From assembly GCF_000307875.1 (NCBI RefSeq), contig NZ_AJLS01000054.1, positions 49,716 through 113,715 of the forward strand: a DNA stretch of 64,000 nt. The letters are read 5' to 3'. The translations under genes and the position numbers were made by a program. Under the pieces are notes generated by a model. That model did no database searches. It was not told where the DNA came from and worked only from the letters and a program-made list of their open reading frames with translations. Shown piece by piece: positions 1 to 9,203 of the stretch. Origin of the DNA: Neobacillus bataviensis LMG 21833. Its GTDB lineage: Bacteria; Bacillota; Bacilli; Bacillales; Cytobacillaceae. The number at the start of each line of letters is the position of its first letter. Position 1 is the first letter of the stretch.

Positions 1-138
1 TACCATGGTAATATCTTTCTCAGGCCAATTTGATTTTGGTTCAGCTTGGAATTTATCCGAAAATTTCGGCCATGCTAGTGCAAGTACAACAACAAGCGCA
101 ATTACAATTCCCCATACGATTCCTTTTTTGTTTTTCAT
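1..138 (-). CDS. Tripartite tricarboxylate transporter (TTT) substrate-binding protein, TctC-like, N-terminal fragment
   Basis: Only the first 46 residues lie in the window; the gene runs off the left edge. A short Lys-rich start (MKNKKG) is followed by a hydrophobic signal segment and then by WPEKDITMV, which resembles the first beta strand of TctC/BugT binding proteins (usually yPekpItlivP). In known systems such a protein captures a carboxylate outside the membrane and hands it to the TctA/TctB permease. The ATG overlaps the stop of the LacI-type regulator gene by one base (TAATG) and has a GGGGGA ribosome site, so the two genes are translationally coupled. The substrate is unknown. The call rests on a short stretch; tctB and tctA would be expected just outside the window. 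Confidence 0.7.
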   Translation of the reverse strand, partial: MKNKKGIVWGIVIALVVVLALAWPKFSDKFQAEPKSNWPEKDITMV

Positions 139-1184
139 TACAATTCCCCCTGATTATTTAAATTTTTTACAGAGTCTCCCGGCACAACTTCACAAAAAAC
201 TTTTTCTTTATGCCATGTCTGGCTCTCAGTTTCTCCTGCTATGTTTTTCAATAAAATTTCCGCGGCGATTTCGCCAATCTGCTCCTCACCTTGTTTGACA
301 CAGGTAAATTTCGGTAGACTTAACTCCGCCCAACTAGGGGTACCGACAATAACAACAGACATCTCTTCTGGAATACTTATCTTTCTCTCCCTTAACAATC
401 GAATCGCACCTTCTGCCAGAATGTGGTGGCCAAATACTACAGCGGTAATATTTGAATCAAGGCAATGCTTCATTAAACGATAACCCGAATCTCTTTCAAG
501 AGAACCTAGTTGAATCCATTGTTGCTTTACTTCTAGACCGGATTCCTCCATTGCGTTCAGGTATCCATCTTTCCTGTCTTGGACGTTAATAAAGGTGTCC
601 CACCCGAGAAAGCCAATCCGTGTATGACCATTTTCTATTAAATGTTTTGTAGCCGAATATCCACTACTCAAATTGTCTGAACCTACGAATTCATATTGAC
701 TAAGTCCAATCAACGGTCTTTCAAGTATCACATAAGGGATCCCTAAGTTCCTAAGATGGTCCGTATTTTCAGTTCCCTGAATGGTAGGGCTGATAATTAA
801 ACCATCTACACGCTGTTCAATCATTTTTTTGATAATTTCTCTTTCTCTCTCCATATCGTCCACTGTGGTGCTAATGGAAATAAAATACCCATTACGATGT
901 GCCACTTCTTCAATTGCTACAATAATCCGAGTGAAAAATGGATTATCGAACTGAGGAACTAATACCGAGAGGATACCCCGATCCTTACCCTTTAAGCTAC
1001 TTGCAACAGCACTTTTTACGTAATTTAGCTCCTTAGCAGCCTGAAGAACTCGTTCTCTTAATTCTGCACTTACGTAGCGCCCCTCAGAACCATTGAGAAT
1101 ATAAGATACGGTAGCAATAGATGTTTCTGCCAACTTGGCCACGTCACGGAGTGTCGTATATTTCTTTTTCGGTTGTTTCTTCAG
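138..1184 (-). CDS. LacI/GalR-family transcriptional regulator, probable CTG start
   Basis: Residues ~10-60 form a LacI helix-turn-helix (TLRDVAKLAETSIATVS, then YILNG with the hinge helix), followed by a periplasmic-binding-like effector domain with the usual SVLVPQFDNPFF and VDGLIISP blocks. About 348 residues, normal for the family. The first ATG/GTG/TTG in frame is GTG at 1142, but that would cut off the first helix. Upstream in frame, CTG at 1182-1184 lies 9 bases after a perfect AAGGAGG (1194-1200) and restores the complete domain, so I place the start there. Three palindromic operators lie in its own leader, implying autoregulation, and the same palindrome precedes the two secreted-protein genes. 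The effector is unknown. Confidence 0.9.
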   Translation of the reverse strand: MKKQPKKKYTTLRDVAKLAETSIATVSYILNGSEGRYVSAELRERVLQAAKELNYVKSAVASSLKGKDRGILSVLVPQFDNPFFTRIIVAIEEVAHRNGYFISISTTVDDMEREREIIKKMIEQRVDGLIISPTIQGTENTDHLRNLGIPYVILERPLIGLSQYEFVGSDNLSSGYSATKHLIENGHTRIGFLGWDTFINVQDRKDGYLNAMEESGLEVKQQWIQLGSLERDSGYRLMKHCLDSNITAVVFGHHILAEGAIRLLRERKISIPEEMSVVIVGTPSWAELSLPKFTCVKQGEEQIGEIAAEILLKNIAGETESQTWHKEKVFCEVVPGDSVKNLNNQGEL

Positions 1185-1202
1185 GATTGAACACCTCCTT
1201 CT

Positions 1203-1276
1203 AAGTAAACGTTTACTTATAAAAATAAATTAAAAGTAAACGTCCACTTTGGTAAATTTATGTAAACGTTTACTTA
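1203..1276. promoter_or_regulatory. Three LacI-type operators in the regulator leader
   Basis: Three copies of the same palindrome: 1203-1218 (AAGTAAACGTTTACTT, perfect), 1234-1249 (AAGTAAACGTCCACTT, degenerate) and 1261-1276 (TGTAAACGTTTACTTA). The central CG-centred dyad is typical of LacI-family sites. The motif also fits the CcpA cre consensus TGWNANCGNTNWCA, so catabolite control could share these sites. Confidence 0.8.
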
Positions 1277-1281
1277 ATCCA

Positions 1282-1310
1282 AGTTTATGAATCTTATAAT
1301 ACAATGTCAA
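1282..1310 (-). promoter_or_regulatory. Sigma-A-like promoter of the LacI-type regulator/TctC operon
   Basis: On the minus strand TTGACA (1305-1310) and TAAACT (1282-1287) are separated by 17 bases. The operators at 1203-1276 lie just downstream, in the position expected for repression. Sequence match only. Confidence 0.55.
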
Positions 1311-1497
1311 GATGATTTTTTGAAAAATTTTAATTTTTTAAATTTATAAATTTAGTTTTCAGTTCTAAATTATAGTTCAATAGCTTACTTGAGCCAGGTA
1401 AAGTACAAACTTTCCCCCCGTTAAAAGATCTAGTTTAGACAACTACTAACTAACAAACGACTCATATACTTCTGATCAAAAAGTGACCATTATAATA

Positions 1498-1544
1498 TTG
1501 ACTTTATTAAAAGAAGTGTTACACTTTTGGTTAACGTTTACATT
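1498..1544 (+). promoter_or_regulatory. Promoter and operator upstream of the first LRR-TIM-barrel gene
   Basis: TTGACT (1498-1503), 16 bases, then TACACT (1520-1525) is a plausible sigma-A promoter. A copy of the LacI/cre-like palindrome (GGTTAACGTTTACATT, 1529-1544) overlaps the expected transcription start. The interval 1311-1497 is AT-rich and I see nothing else in it. Confidence 0.5.
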
Positions 1545-1625
1545 AAAGACTATTCGGAATATTTAAAAAATATATCCTTTTTGTCTCCTACTCTGCTATT
1601 TTTAAAAGTGCAGGTAAGAAGAATA

Positions 1626-1641
1626 TGTAAACGTTTACTTA
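1626..1641. promoter_or_regulatory. LacI-type operator
   Basis: TGTAAACGTTTACTTA, identical to the copy at 1261-1276, lies 93 bases before the ATG of the first secreted LRR protein. Together with the site at 1529-1544 it could allow looping. Confidence 0.75.
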
Positions 1642-1733
1642 AGGGGATTTAATTTTTTGGGAGGTGATTGAATAGTAATTTACAAGAATACGTGGCAAAA
1701 ATCAACCCGAATTAGAATAAAAGGAGTGAGAGC

Positions 1734-4694
1734 ATGTATAAAAAGGCACGAAAAGTACTGAGCATTATTTTAGCGACTCTTTTAACATTGACATCGCTTC
1801 AATTTACATTGGGCACGAAGGTTCAAGCAGCCGACAATGCCGCCGATGGGGAAGCTATCATCACTTTTGATACAAATACTGGTCTTCTTGACCTTTTGGC
1901 GCAAGCCGGCTATGACAGCACAAATCCCGAGCAAGCCGCTAAGTTGAAGACTATTATTGTCAAAGCAGGTAAAGCAAAGAAAACGTTAGCGAATGCTGAC
2001 TTTAACCCTGCGGGTAAGTCCTTTAGTAATTATAAAAACCTGACATCTTTCACGATAGAAAAGCCGGATGACCCTACTTATCTAACATGGAACGGTGGTA
2101 AATTGCCTAATAATGCCTTTAAAGGACTTACAAATTTGAAGGACGTAAAAATAGGAATTGATACTTCTAACATCGGTTCATCGGCTTTTGAGGGTTGTTC
2201 CTTATTGGAGAAAGCCGAGTTTGGCTTAACTAGAACGATCAGTCCGGGGGCTTTCAAGGGTAATACAAGTCTTAAATCACTCACATTTAACAAAACATAT
2301 CTTCCAGTTGCGTTTGATGAATTTCCAGGTGAACCCACCGACTGGTTCAAAGACGTCAATACCGATAATCTCATCATTTATGTTCCTACAGTTGCAGTCT
2401 CTGTCTTCAAAGACGACGAGGACTGGATCAACAATTGTGTTGGCTGTACCTTTACTTCAAATGACGATGACGCCGAAAAAGATGCTGACGCTGGACCACG
2501 TGCAACAAAAGAGGTTGTAATTAATAATTTTACAACTAAAAAGCTGAAGGACGCCATTGACAAATATAAATTCGACTATAGTGATATCAAAGTACTTACC
2601 ATTGAAGCGGGCGTTTTAGACCCTGCTGACTGTGCCTTTATTGCAACCAGTCTTAAAAAACTTGAAGAACTTTACATTATTGGTACAGCTAATTTCGTAA
2701 ACGGGACCATTCCCAAAAATGCCTTTGAAGGCAATAGATATCTAACAAAAGTCAAAGCGGATAACGTAACGACAATCGGGGTGAAAGCGTTCAATTTATT
2801 TGAAAGCCTGACTGAGGTTGACTTTCCGAATGTTACAACAATAAGCTCGCAAGCATTTGCCCAAACAAAGGGTTCTACTGCTAGCATGCTTAAAATAGCT
2901 AGGTTTCCAAAAGTTAAAGTTATAGAACAACGGGCATTCTATTTTTGTGTGAGCTTAGAGCAGTTGTACTTGGGAAGCGTACCGCCCACGCTTACTGTGC
3001 CTGAAGGCAAACAAGGTCTGTGGTTTAATTATGTGACAGATATGACCATACATGTGCCCGACAAGGCAGCATATGATGAATATATCAAACTTGAAAATAA
3101 CGATCAGATTGATTGGAGCGCACTAGATTTTATCGCGGATAGTGGCGAAGTTTTACCTGTTGTAGAGCGAGCGCCTGAATACATTGACGCTGACTATGAC
3201 TATCTACGTGTGGATCAAGATCAAGCATTGCCATATTATAACGGTGAGTTCAAAACTAGCCTCAACTTGTATACATTTAACATGAATATAAACTCATGGA
3301 TACAAGGGCGTACTTCCCCTGTCCCAATGACGACGATTGAGGCGATACAGTGGGCGCATGATCACGGATTTGACGCTGTCGACGTCACATGCTATTACCT
3401 ACCCGGGTATAGCAATACAGCAATGCCGACACCTAAACAGCAAGAGGAAATTCTCGCGTATGCCAAAGAGATTAAAGAATTCAGCGCTAAATTGGGTATT
3501 GCGATAAGCGGTACAGGCATTCAGAATAACTTTGCTGATCCTAATAAGGCGAGACGTGATTTAGATATTGAGCGCATTAAGTTTTATATTAAGGTAGCAC
3601 ATGAAATGGGCGCGCCTATTATCCGAGTGTTTACTGGTCCTCCACCTGTTGATATTAAGCGCACTGGCTGGGAAGCGATTATGCAAGACCGAATTGTGCC
3701 TGACGTTCGGGTAATTGCGGATTACGCAAGAGATAATTATCCAGACGTAGAAATCGGCATCCAAAACCATGGCGATATGCTGGCAACGGCGAACCAAGTG
3801 TTGCGGTTTTTGGAATTGCTTGATAGAGACAATGTTGGCATCGTGAATGACACTGGATTCTACAAAGACTTTTTGACTACTGATGGCAGACAATATGATT
3901 GGTATAAGGATATTGCACTTGTCCTCCCGTATTCAAACAACTTTCAAGTCAAGAAAAAACCTGCCGGAGCCGAATCAGAAGAGCTTATGGATCTAGAAAG
4001 ATTGTTTAGGGACATTAGAAGAAGCTCATACCGCGGTTATATACCAGTTGAACTTTTGTGGCTTCCCGCCGACGAAGGCTACCCGGGAAAACTTGACACA
4101 CCTCCTTATGAAGAAACATTAGCGTTTCTTAAGATGATGAAAAAAGTGATGGAAGATACAAAACGGAACAATATTTATTCTGATTTGAGCGATATTAGCT
4201 TGTCATCGGGCGCATTGAAAGAAGATTTTACATCGGAAAAGACGAGCTACACGCAGCTAGTAGCAAATAGCGTTACAAGCCTGACGGTTACACCAATGAA
4301 AGCAGAGGCTGAGGCGACTGTAGAAGTGAACGGAACGATCGTCGAAAGCGGTCAGCCGAGCAAAGAGATTCTGCTTAACGCAGGGGTGAACACCATTACG
4401 ATCGTTGTAACAGGAACGGATAAATCCACGAAAACCTACACGATTGAGGTCACAAGAGATAAACTGACATTTAATAATCTTTATCAGTTAATTGATGATG
4501 CTACAATTCAACATGGACAAAAAGATGCACTCAAAGCTCACATCAGCTCAGCTGAAAAAGCAAAAACAGCTGATCAACGCCAAAAGCATTTGGAGAATTC
4601 TCTGAAGTTTGTTGAAGGAATGTCAGATAAACATATTGACGCCTCGTCTAGACGAGATATTAAAACATACTTGAGGATAATGCTGAATCAATAA
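1734..4694 (+). CDS. Secreted multidomain protein: BspA-type leucine-rich repeats + sugar isomerase/epimerase TIM barrel + cadherin-like domain
   Basis: 986 residues; GGAG ribosome site 7 bases before the ATG. A signal peptide (cleavage near VQA-AD, residue 32) predicts export. Two BspA/LRR_5-like blocks follow (~60-245 and ~258-475; recurrent [28 protein letters not shown] patterns). Residues ~500-800 form an AP_endonuc_2/xylose-isomerase-like TIM barrel, with [16 protein letters not shown] and PVELLW at the usual metal-ligand positions. The usual His of vHvKd is replaced (FQVKKK). A cadherin-like beta-sandwich (~815-905) and a helical tail (~908-986, FIMAH-like) end the protein. No LPXTG or SLH anchor is seen. 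Catalysis, perhaps isomerisation, epimerisation or lyase action on a sugar derivative, is inference. It is paralogous to the next gene and shares its operator type. Confidence 0.85.
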   Translation: MYKKARKVLSIILATLLTLTSLQFTLGTKVQAADNAADGEAIITFDTNTGLLDLLAQAGYDSTNPEQAAKLKTIIVKAGKAKKTLANADFNPAGKSFSNYKNLTSFTIEKPDDPTYLTWNGGKLPNNAFKGLTNLKDVKIGIDTSNIGSSAFEGCSLLEKAEFGLTRTISPGAFKGNTSLKSLTFNKTYLPVAFDEFPGEPTDWFKDVNTDNLIIYVPTVAVSVFKDDEDWINNCVGCTFTSNDDDAEKDADAGPRATKEVVINNFTTKKLKDAIDKYKFDYSDIKVLTIEAGVLDPADCAFIATSLKKLEELYIIGTANFVNGTIPKNAFEGNRYLTKVKADNVTTIGVKAFNLFESLTEVDFPNVTTISSQAFAQTKGSTASMLKIARFPKVKVIEQRAFYFCVSLEQLYLGSVPPTLTVPEGKQGLWFNYVTDMTIHVPDKAAYDEYIKLENNDQIDWSALDFIADSGEVLPVVERAPEYIDADYDYLRVDQDQALPYYNGEFKTSLNLYTFNMNINSWIQGRTSPVPMTTIEAIQWAHDHGFDAVDVTCYYLPGYSNTAMPTPKQQEEILAYAKEIKEFSAKLGIAISGTGIQNNFADPNKARRDLDIERIKFYIKVAHEMGAPIIRVFTGPPPVDIKRTGWEAIMQDRIVPDVRVIADYARDNYPDVEIGIQNHGDMLATANQVLRFLELLDRDNVGIVNDTGFYKDFLTTDGRQYDWYKDIALVLPYSNNFQVKKKPAGAESEELMDLERLFRDIRRSSYRGYIPVELLWLPADEGYPGKLDTPPYEETLAFLKMMKKVMEDTKRNNIYSDLSDISLSSGALKEDFTSEKTSYTQLVANSVTSLTVTPMKAEAEATVEVNGTIVESGQPSKEILLNAGVNTITIVVTGTDKSTKTYTIEVTRDKLTFNNLYQLIDDATIQHGQKDALKAHISSAEKAKTADQRQKHLENSLKFVEGMSDKHIDASSRRDIKTYLRIMLNQ

Positions 4695-4698
4695 AATT

Positions 4699-4733
4699 AA
4701 AAGGCACTTTACTTGATGTAAAGGTCCCTTTTT
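4699..4733 (+). terminator. Rho-independent terminator
   Basis: Hairpin with arms AAAGGCACTTTAC and GTAAAGGTCCCTTT (one mismatch) followed by TTTTT, directly after the stop codon. It separates the two paralogous secreted-protein genes transcriptionally. Confidence 0.75.
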
Positions 4734-4827
4734 CTATGAAGATGTTAAACTTTTTAATTTCATCCAATACTTTACCGTGGTCATTTTACATGAAAAGAAG
4801 TTAGATTTTGATAGTTTAAAACATTTA

Positions 4828-4843
4828 TGTAAACGATTACCTA
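4828..4843. promoter_or_regulatory. LacI-type operator before the second LRR-TIM-barrel gene
   Basis: TGTAAACGATTACCTA, two mismatches from the sites at 1261 and 1626, lies 22 bases before the ATG at 4866. The gene therefore probably has its own controlled promoter in 4734-4827. Confidence 0.7.
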
Positions 4844-4865
4844 AAATAAAAAGGTGGTTTTTCAC

Positions 4866-7361
4866 ATGTTTAAATTAAAAAAGATTTATAGTTTAATTCT
4901 TACCACAGTGATGTTAATTGCTTTAATGCCTTTTTCAGCAATTGCAGAAACCAATCCGGATGGAGAAGGTGTTATTTCGATTCGTATATCAAATGCCGGG
5001 GGTGGACTAAAAGAAGCAGTTGATAGTATTGGTATCGGATATAAAGAGATTACCAGTCTTACTATTACCGATGGAATTCTGAACGGAACCGATACGAAAT
5101 TTATTAATGAAAGTCTTACTAGCCTTCTAACTTTTGAGCTTGTAGACAAGGCTGATTTTGAGAATTCAACTGTGCCCGAAAAAGCGTTTGAAGAAAACCA
5201 AAGCCTTCAAACCGTAAAGTTTCTTAATACAAAAATCCTTGGAGGAAGAGCGTTTTATCAAGGGAGAATTGGAGGAGGAAATTTAAAGGCTGTGGAACTG
5301 CCCAAATTAACTGCTATGGGTAATAGGGCATTTTATAGAACTACGATTACATCTCTCACCCTTGGAGAAGAGCCGCCAGAAATGCTTCCAACGGGATACT
5401 GGTTTAAGGATGTTCAAAATTTAACGATTTATGTTCCAACCGAAGAAGCTATTCTAAAATATAAAGATAATTATGAGTTTATGGATTTTAGAATAAAGCT
5501 GATTGGTGATCTTAGTGAAGATGATGACGTAATTGACGAGAATCAATTTTACGATTATAAATACGACAAAAATCTTGATTATCAATATACAGGTGAATAT
5601 TACACTGGTGATTATAAGGTTAGTCTTAATTTGTACAGCTATAATGTAAATTTGAACGCTTGGAGAGACAACAAATCAGATGGCCCACCTCCAATCGATA
5701 CTTTTGAGGCAATACGAGCAGCCAAAAAGGCTGGATTTGATGCGGTAGATATTACGGCTTACTATATTCCAGGATACGATAATAAAACGATGCCTACTAA
5801 ATCAGATGAAGAGATTTATGACTTCGTTAAGCGGTTAAAGGATCTTTGTAAAGAACTTGGAATGGAAATTAGCGGAACGGGTGTACAAAATGATTTTGCA
5901 GATACTAATGCTGAAAGACGTGCTCTCGATGTTGAACGGATAAAATATTGGATTGATGTAGCAGCAGAAATGGGTGCACCTGTCATGCGTGTATTCTCTG
6001 GTGATGTACCAAAAGATATTAAAAGCCTTGGCTGGGAAACAATAGCCAGAGATAGAATTGCTCCTCCTTTAAGAGAAATTGCAGAATATGGGGCATCTAA
6101 GGGGGTTAAGATCGGCCTTCAGAACCATGGTGACATGACTTCTACTGCTGGACAGATCATCCAAATCCTAAACTGGGTTGATCATCCTAACATTGGAATT
6201 ATTAATGATACTGGTTATTTTAGGAATTTCCGAAGTAATAACTACGGATATGATTATAATTGGTATCATGACATGCGGGCGGCACTCCCTTACACCAATA
6301 ACTTCCAAGTAAAGAAGAAAACTGCTGGACAAGAAACAGATGTAAAAATCGATATGGATCGACTATTTACAGATGTAAGAAATAGCAGCTACCGTGGATA
6401 TATTCCGGTTGAGTTACTATGGGTACCAGGAGATGAGGGCCATCCTAATACTCTTACCGAACCTCCACATGAGGAAATTAGCCGTTTCCTTGGATTGGTA
6501 AAAGAGTCTTTAGAAGCTACAAAAACAAGTCCACGGGTGAAAAACATAGAGGTATTAGGGAAAGAGAAACTTAATCTTGGTGAAAAGAACCAAGTAATAG
6601 TTAATGGTATTTATAGAGATAACAGCAAAAAGCTACAGACAGAAAACATAACCTATCATAGCTCCGATCCATCTGTAGCAAGCATTAATTCAGAAGGTCT
6701 TGTTACAGCATTGAGCGAAGGAGAAACGGTTATAACTGCTGAATATGATACTTTTAGAAAAAAATATCTACTTAATGTGAAGGATCCATCTTTAGTCAAA
6801 ATAACAACAGCTGATTTAGAAAAAATGCTAGAGGAAAATAATCTTACCATTACTTTCGAAGGTAAAGAAGGAGAACTGCGTCTGCCGACAGCAGCAGCAG
6901 AAATGCTTGGGAATCAAAAATTAGACGTGATGTTGGGAAAAGCGACATGGTCGATAGATTCAACAACTTTATCAGAAGTGGCTGATTTGATGAAAAAGCA
7001 AGAAATCGCGGATGGAATCATTTCCTTCAAGGTGCACCGCTTGTCGGATGAAGCGACAACATCCCTCCTAGAGTCCCGACATAATAAAAATGGTTTGATT
7101 GAAAAGGTTAGTGACATTTTCCAACTTACTTTGGATGGAATCCGTCCTGACGGTAGTACCGTAAATGTGAATCAACTAAAAAAACCGCTTCATGGATTGA
7201 TTAGTCTCGGATCAAAAGCGGATGGAAATATTGTAGGTATTTATGATTTAGGCCTCTCAGGCGAGGATTGGAAGATCGCCAAAGGAAAGAAAAACAATAA
7301 TGAAGCAACAGTTGAATGGCTGCCTAATCGCTATTTCGCCATAGCGATAAATTCGAAATAA
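4866..7361 (+). CDS. Secreted protein: short LRR domain + sugar isomerase/epimerase TIM barrel + Ig-like domain
   Basis: 831 residues from the ATG at 4866, chosen because AAGGTGG (4851-4857) lies 8 bases before it; the GTG at 4854 sits inside that site. Signal peptide with cleavage near AIA-ET (residue 27). One LRR_5-like block (~60-200), then a TIM barrel (~245-545) clearly paralogous to that of the preceding gene, keeping IGLQNHGDM, INDTGYF, FQVKKK and PVELLW. A bacterial Ig-like BIG_2 domain follows (~550-640), then a ~190-residue C-terminal domain I do not recognise. No cell-wall anchor motif is seen. Partner paralogue and shared operator argue for a joint role, possibly on one extracellular substrate; the reaction is unknown. 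Confidence 0.85.
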   Translation: MFKLKKIYSLILTTVMLIALMPFSAIAETNPDGEGVISIRISNAGGGLKEAVDSIGIGYKEITSLTITDGILNGTDTKFINESLTSLLTFELVDKADFENSTVPEKAFEENQSLQTVKFLNTKILGGRAFYQGRIGGGNLKAVELPKLTAMGNRAFYRTTITSLTLGEEPPEMLPTGYWFKDVQNLTIYVPTEEAILKYKDNYEFMDFRIKLIGDLSEDDDVIDENQFYDYKYDKNLDYQYTGEYYTGDYKVSLNLYSYNVNLNAWRDNKSDGPPPIDTFEAIRAAKKAGFDAVDITAYYIPGYDNKTMPTKSDEEIYDFVKRLKDLCKELGMEISGTGVQNDFADTNAERRALDVERIKYWIDVAAEMGAPVMRVFSGDVPKDIKSLGWETIARDRIAPPLREIAEYGASKGVKIGLQNHGDMTSTAGQIIQILNWVDHPNIGIINDTGYFRNFRSNNYGYDYNWYHDMRAALPYTNNFQVKKKTAGQETDVKIDMDRLFTDVRNSSYRGYIPVELLWVPGDEGHPNTLTEPPHEEISRFLGLVKESLEATKTSPRVKNIEVLGKEKLNLGEKNQVIVNGIYRDNSKKLQTENITYHSSDPSVASINSEGLVTALSEGETVITAEYDTFRKKYLLNVKDPSLVKITTADLEKMLEENNLTITFEGKEGELRLPTAAAEMLGNQKLDVMLGKATWSIDSTTLSEVADLMKKQEIADGIISFKVHRLSDEATTSLLESRHNKNGLIEKVSDIFQLTLDGIRPDGSTVNVNQLKKPLHGLISLGSKADGNIVGIYDLGLSGEDWKIAKGKKNNNEATVEWLPNRYFAIAINSK

Positions 7362-7487
7362 CTTGAGATATAGAATACAGGATGAAGATTAGTCTAAGTT
7401 CCTGACACCGATAAAAGCAATGCTGCTAAAATTAATATGCTGCAACTCTTTTTTGTTAAAAACTACTTCGTATTCTTAGTTGGACGG

Positions 7488-8189
7488 CTAATACCGATTA
7501 ACTAATTTTTTCCTTACTTTTTCAATCTCAACTCCGTTGATTCGATTGCTAAAATCACCATCAATCCTTACTGCAGAGCCAAAATGATATTCTGCAGCAT
7601 GGAGCTGGTCGTGAATGTATTCAATATTATTGGCGGAAAGACCTGAACCTGGCATGATGGTTGGGGAGTTTGCGGATTTCTGCGACTCCTCAATCATTCT
7701 TTTTAATATATCAAGTCCTTCATGCGCAGCCGGTTTTCCACCTGATGTCAGGATTCGATCTACTTTATAACTAGAATGGCATAGGGATTGATAAGCCTCT
7801 AGTGAATTTGTTTCATCAATCGCACGATGAAACGTTACGGAGAGTCCCTTCGCTTCTTCTAACACCATAGAGAGCATGTCAAAATCTACTTTTTGCTGAT
7901 TGTTTATTGCCCCGAAGACAATTCCGGCCGCACCCAATTCTTTCATTATTTTAATATCTTCGCGAATGGCCACCCATTCATCATTGCGGTACACAAACGA
8001 AAAGCTATGTGGCCGTACCATGACCATCACAGGAATCTTCACACTCTGAACAACTGTTTTAATGATTCCGTAACTAGGTGTCAGTCCGCCTTCTGTCATG
8101 GCGGAAACTAACTCAAGACGGTCAGCGCCATAGGCCTCCGCTGTTTTGGCATCTTCTTCATTTAAAACAATGATTTCTACTTTGCTCAT
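7488..8189 (-). CDS. cutC: CutC family protein
   Basis: 233 residues, the usual CutC length. The N-terminal VEIIVLNEEDAKTAEAYGADRLELV, the MVRPHSFSFVY block, FHRAIDE, ILTSGGKP and MPGSGL segments are characteristic of this TIM-barrel family. CutC was named for copper homeostasis in E. coli, but the biochemical role is unsettled. Of two ATGs (8195, 8189), the second lies 8 bases after AAGAGG and is preferred. It stands alone, with no copper genes nearby. The 126 bases between this gene and the preceding one hold no clear terminator. Confidence 0.9.
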   Translation of the reverse strand: MSKVEIIVLNEEDAKTAEAYGADRLELVSAMTEGGLTPSYGIIKTVVQSVKIPVMVMVRPHSFSFVYRNDEWVAIREDIKIMKELGAAGIVFGAINNQQKVDFDMLSMVLEEAKGLSVTFHRAIDETNSLEAYQSLCHSSYKVDRILTSGGKPAAHEGLDILKRMIEESQKSANSPTIMPGSGLSANNIEYIHDQLHAAEYHFGSAVRIDGDFSNRINGVEIEKVRKKLVNRY

Positions 8190-8293
8190 TTTCATAACCT
8201 CTTAATTAGAAAAATATTTGTATTACACTTTAGTTTGCAACTTTTTTCTGTATTTTACAAGTTATACCTATTAATTTCTCCTGCTAACAATAT

Positions 8294-8322
8294 ATTGGGA
8301 TATGTTCGTAACCTATCCCAAT
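8294..8322. terminator. Stem-loop in the cutC-dinB intergenic region
   Basis: ATTGGGATA and TATCCCAAT pair across an 11-base loop, followed on the plus strand by a T-rich run (CTTTTTTTAT from about 8331). No plus-strand gene is seen upstream, so it may be a leader structure rather than a terminator. The rest of 8190-8484 shows nothing. Confidence 0.4.
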
Positions 8323-8484
8323 TATTATTTCTTTTTTTATACCTAGAAAAGGAAACGAGTTTTTATTGTTACCATTTCCAACCTAATCTTTTCGATTTTT
8401 TTGAATATTGTGGTAGGATTGAAATGTTAATGATTAAATATGAAGGGTGAACATGCCTTCGAGATTAGAGGGGAGAGAACGGGA

Positions 8485-9009
8485 TTGTTACAACGTCCAT
8501 TAGAGAATGAATATCCTGAGTATTATGTACCTTATGTAAATTTAGTATCGGATAGTGACCTTTTGTCGATTTTAAAAGAGAATTTAGCGGAGACGGTTGC
8601 TCTTTTTGAAGGCCTATCCGAGGAAGATGGGCATTACCGTTATGCATCTGGAAAATGGAGTATAAAAGAAGTTCTTGGTCATATGACTGATACCGAAAGA
8701 ATAATGAGCTATCGCCTGCTTCGTGTTGGCCGCGGTGACCAAACACCATTGGCTGGGTTCGACGAGAACGATTATATTAAGGGATCCCAGATTGACCAAC
8801 TTTCGAATAAAGTGATTCTTGAGGACTTTAAAGCAGTACGAAATGCCACCATCACCTTAATCCAAAACATGGCGGATGAGCCTTGGGGCAGAAAAGGCTT
8901 TGCCAACGGTACAGAAATCACCACCCGTGCCATCGCCTACATCATCGCAGGGCACGCCATCCACCATGGCAACATCATCAAAGAAAGATACCTGTCCGGA
9001 TTGAAATAA
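8485..9009 (+). CDS. DinB family protein (putative metal-dependent enzyme)
   Basis: 174 residues of the DinB four-helix fold. The putative metal ligands are visible: His in LGHMTDTE and the HAIHHGNII cluster near the C-terminus. The family includes thiol-dependent transferases such as bacillithiol-S-transferases, so detoxification is possible but not shown. The start is TTG at 8485, 9 bases after GGGGAG (8470-8475), giving the family-typical LLQRPLENEYPEYY opening; the ATG at 8440 has no ribosome site. The gene is monocistronic and is followed by a perfect 16-bp inverted repeat. Confidence 0.85.
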   Translation: MLQRPLENEYPEYYVPYVNLVSDSDLLSILKENLAETVALFEGLSEEDGHYRYASGKWSIKEVLGHMTDTERIMSYRLLRVGRGDQTPLAGFDENDYIKGSQIDQLSNKVILEDFKAVRNATITLIQNMADEPWGRKGFANGTEITTRAIAYIIAGHAIHHGNIIKERYLSGLK

Positions 9010-9019
9010 ATAACACGGC

Positions 9020-9056
9020 AATAGTGAAATTGGTGTCAGGCACCAATTTCACTATT
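9020..9056. repeat. GGTGTCAGGCACC palindrome (copy with 16-bp perfect arms)
   Basis: AATAGTGAAATTGGTG and CACCAATTTCACTATT pair perfectly around TCAGG. The inner GGTGTCAGGCACC core recurs throughout the window with different outer arms that are always mutually complementary. Confidence 0.9.
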
Positions 9057-9203
9057 GCGAACATAGGTTCTTTGTTTTATAATTGAATTATCGGTAATAC
9101 TAGGATGTGGCTGCTTTTATTGGTTAGTGTCAGCAAGATGCCTGTCTTCATACTATCGAATAAGGCAAGTAACTTTTCTTATGAGACAAGGAGCGATTAT
9201 TTT

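Noticed and set aside
8235..8450. Open frame between cutC and the DinB gene
   Set aside because: Phe/Leu/Tyr-rich translation of AT-rich DNA, no ribosome site, overlaps a stem-loop.
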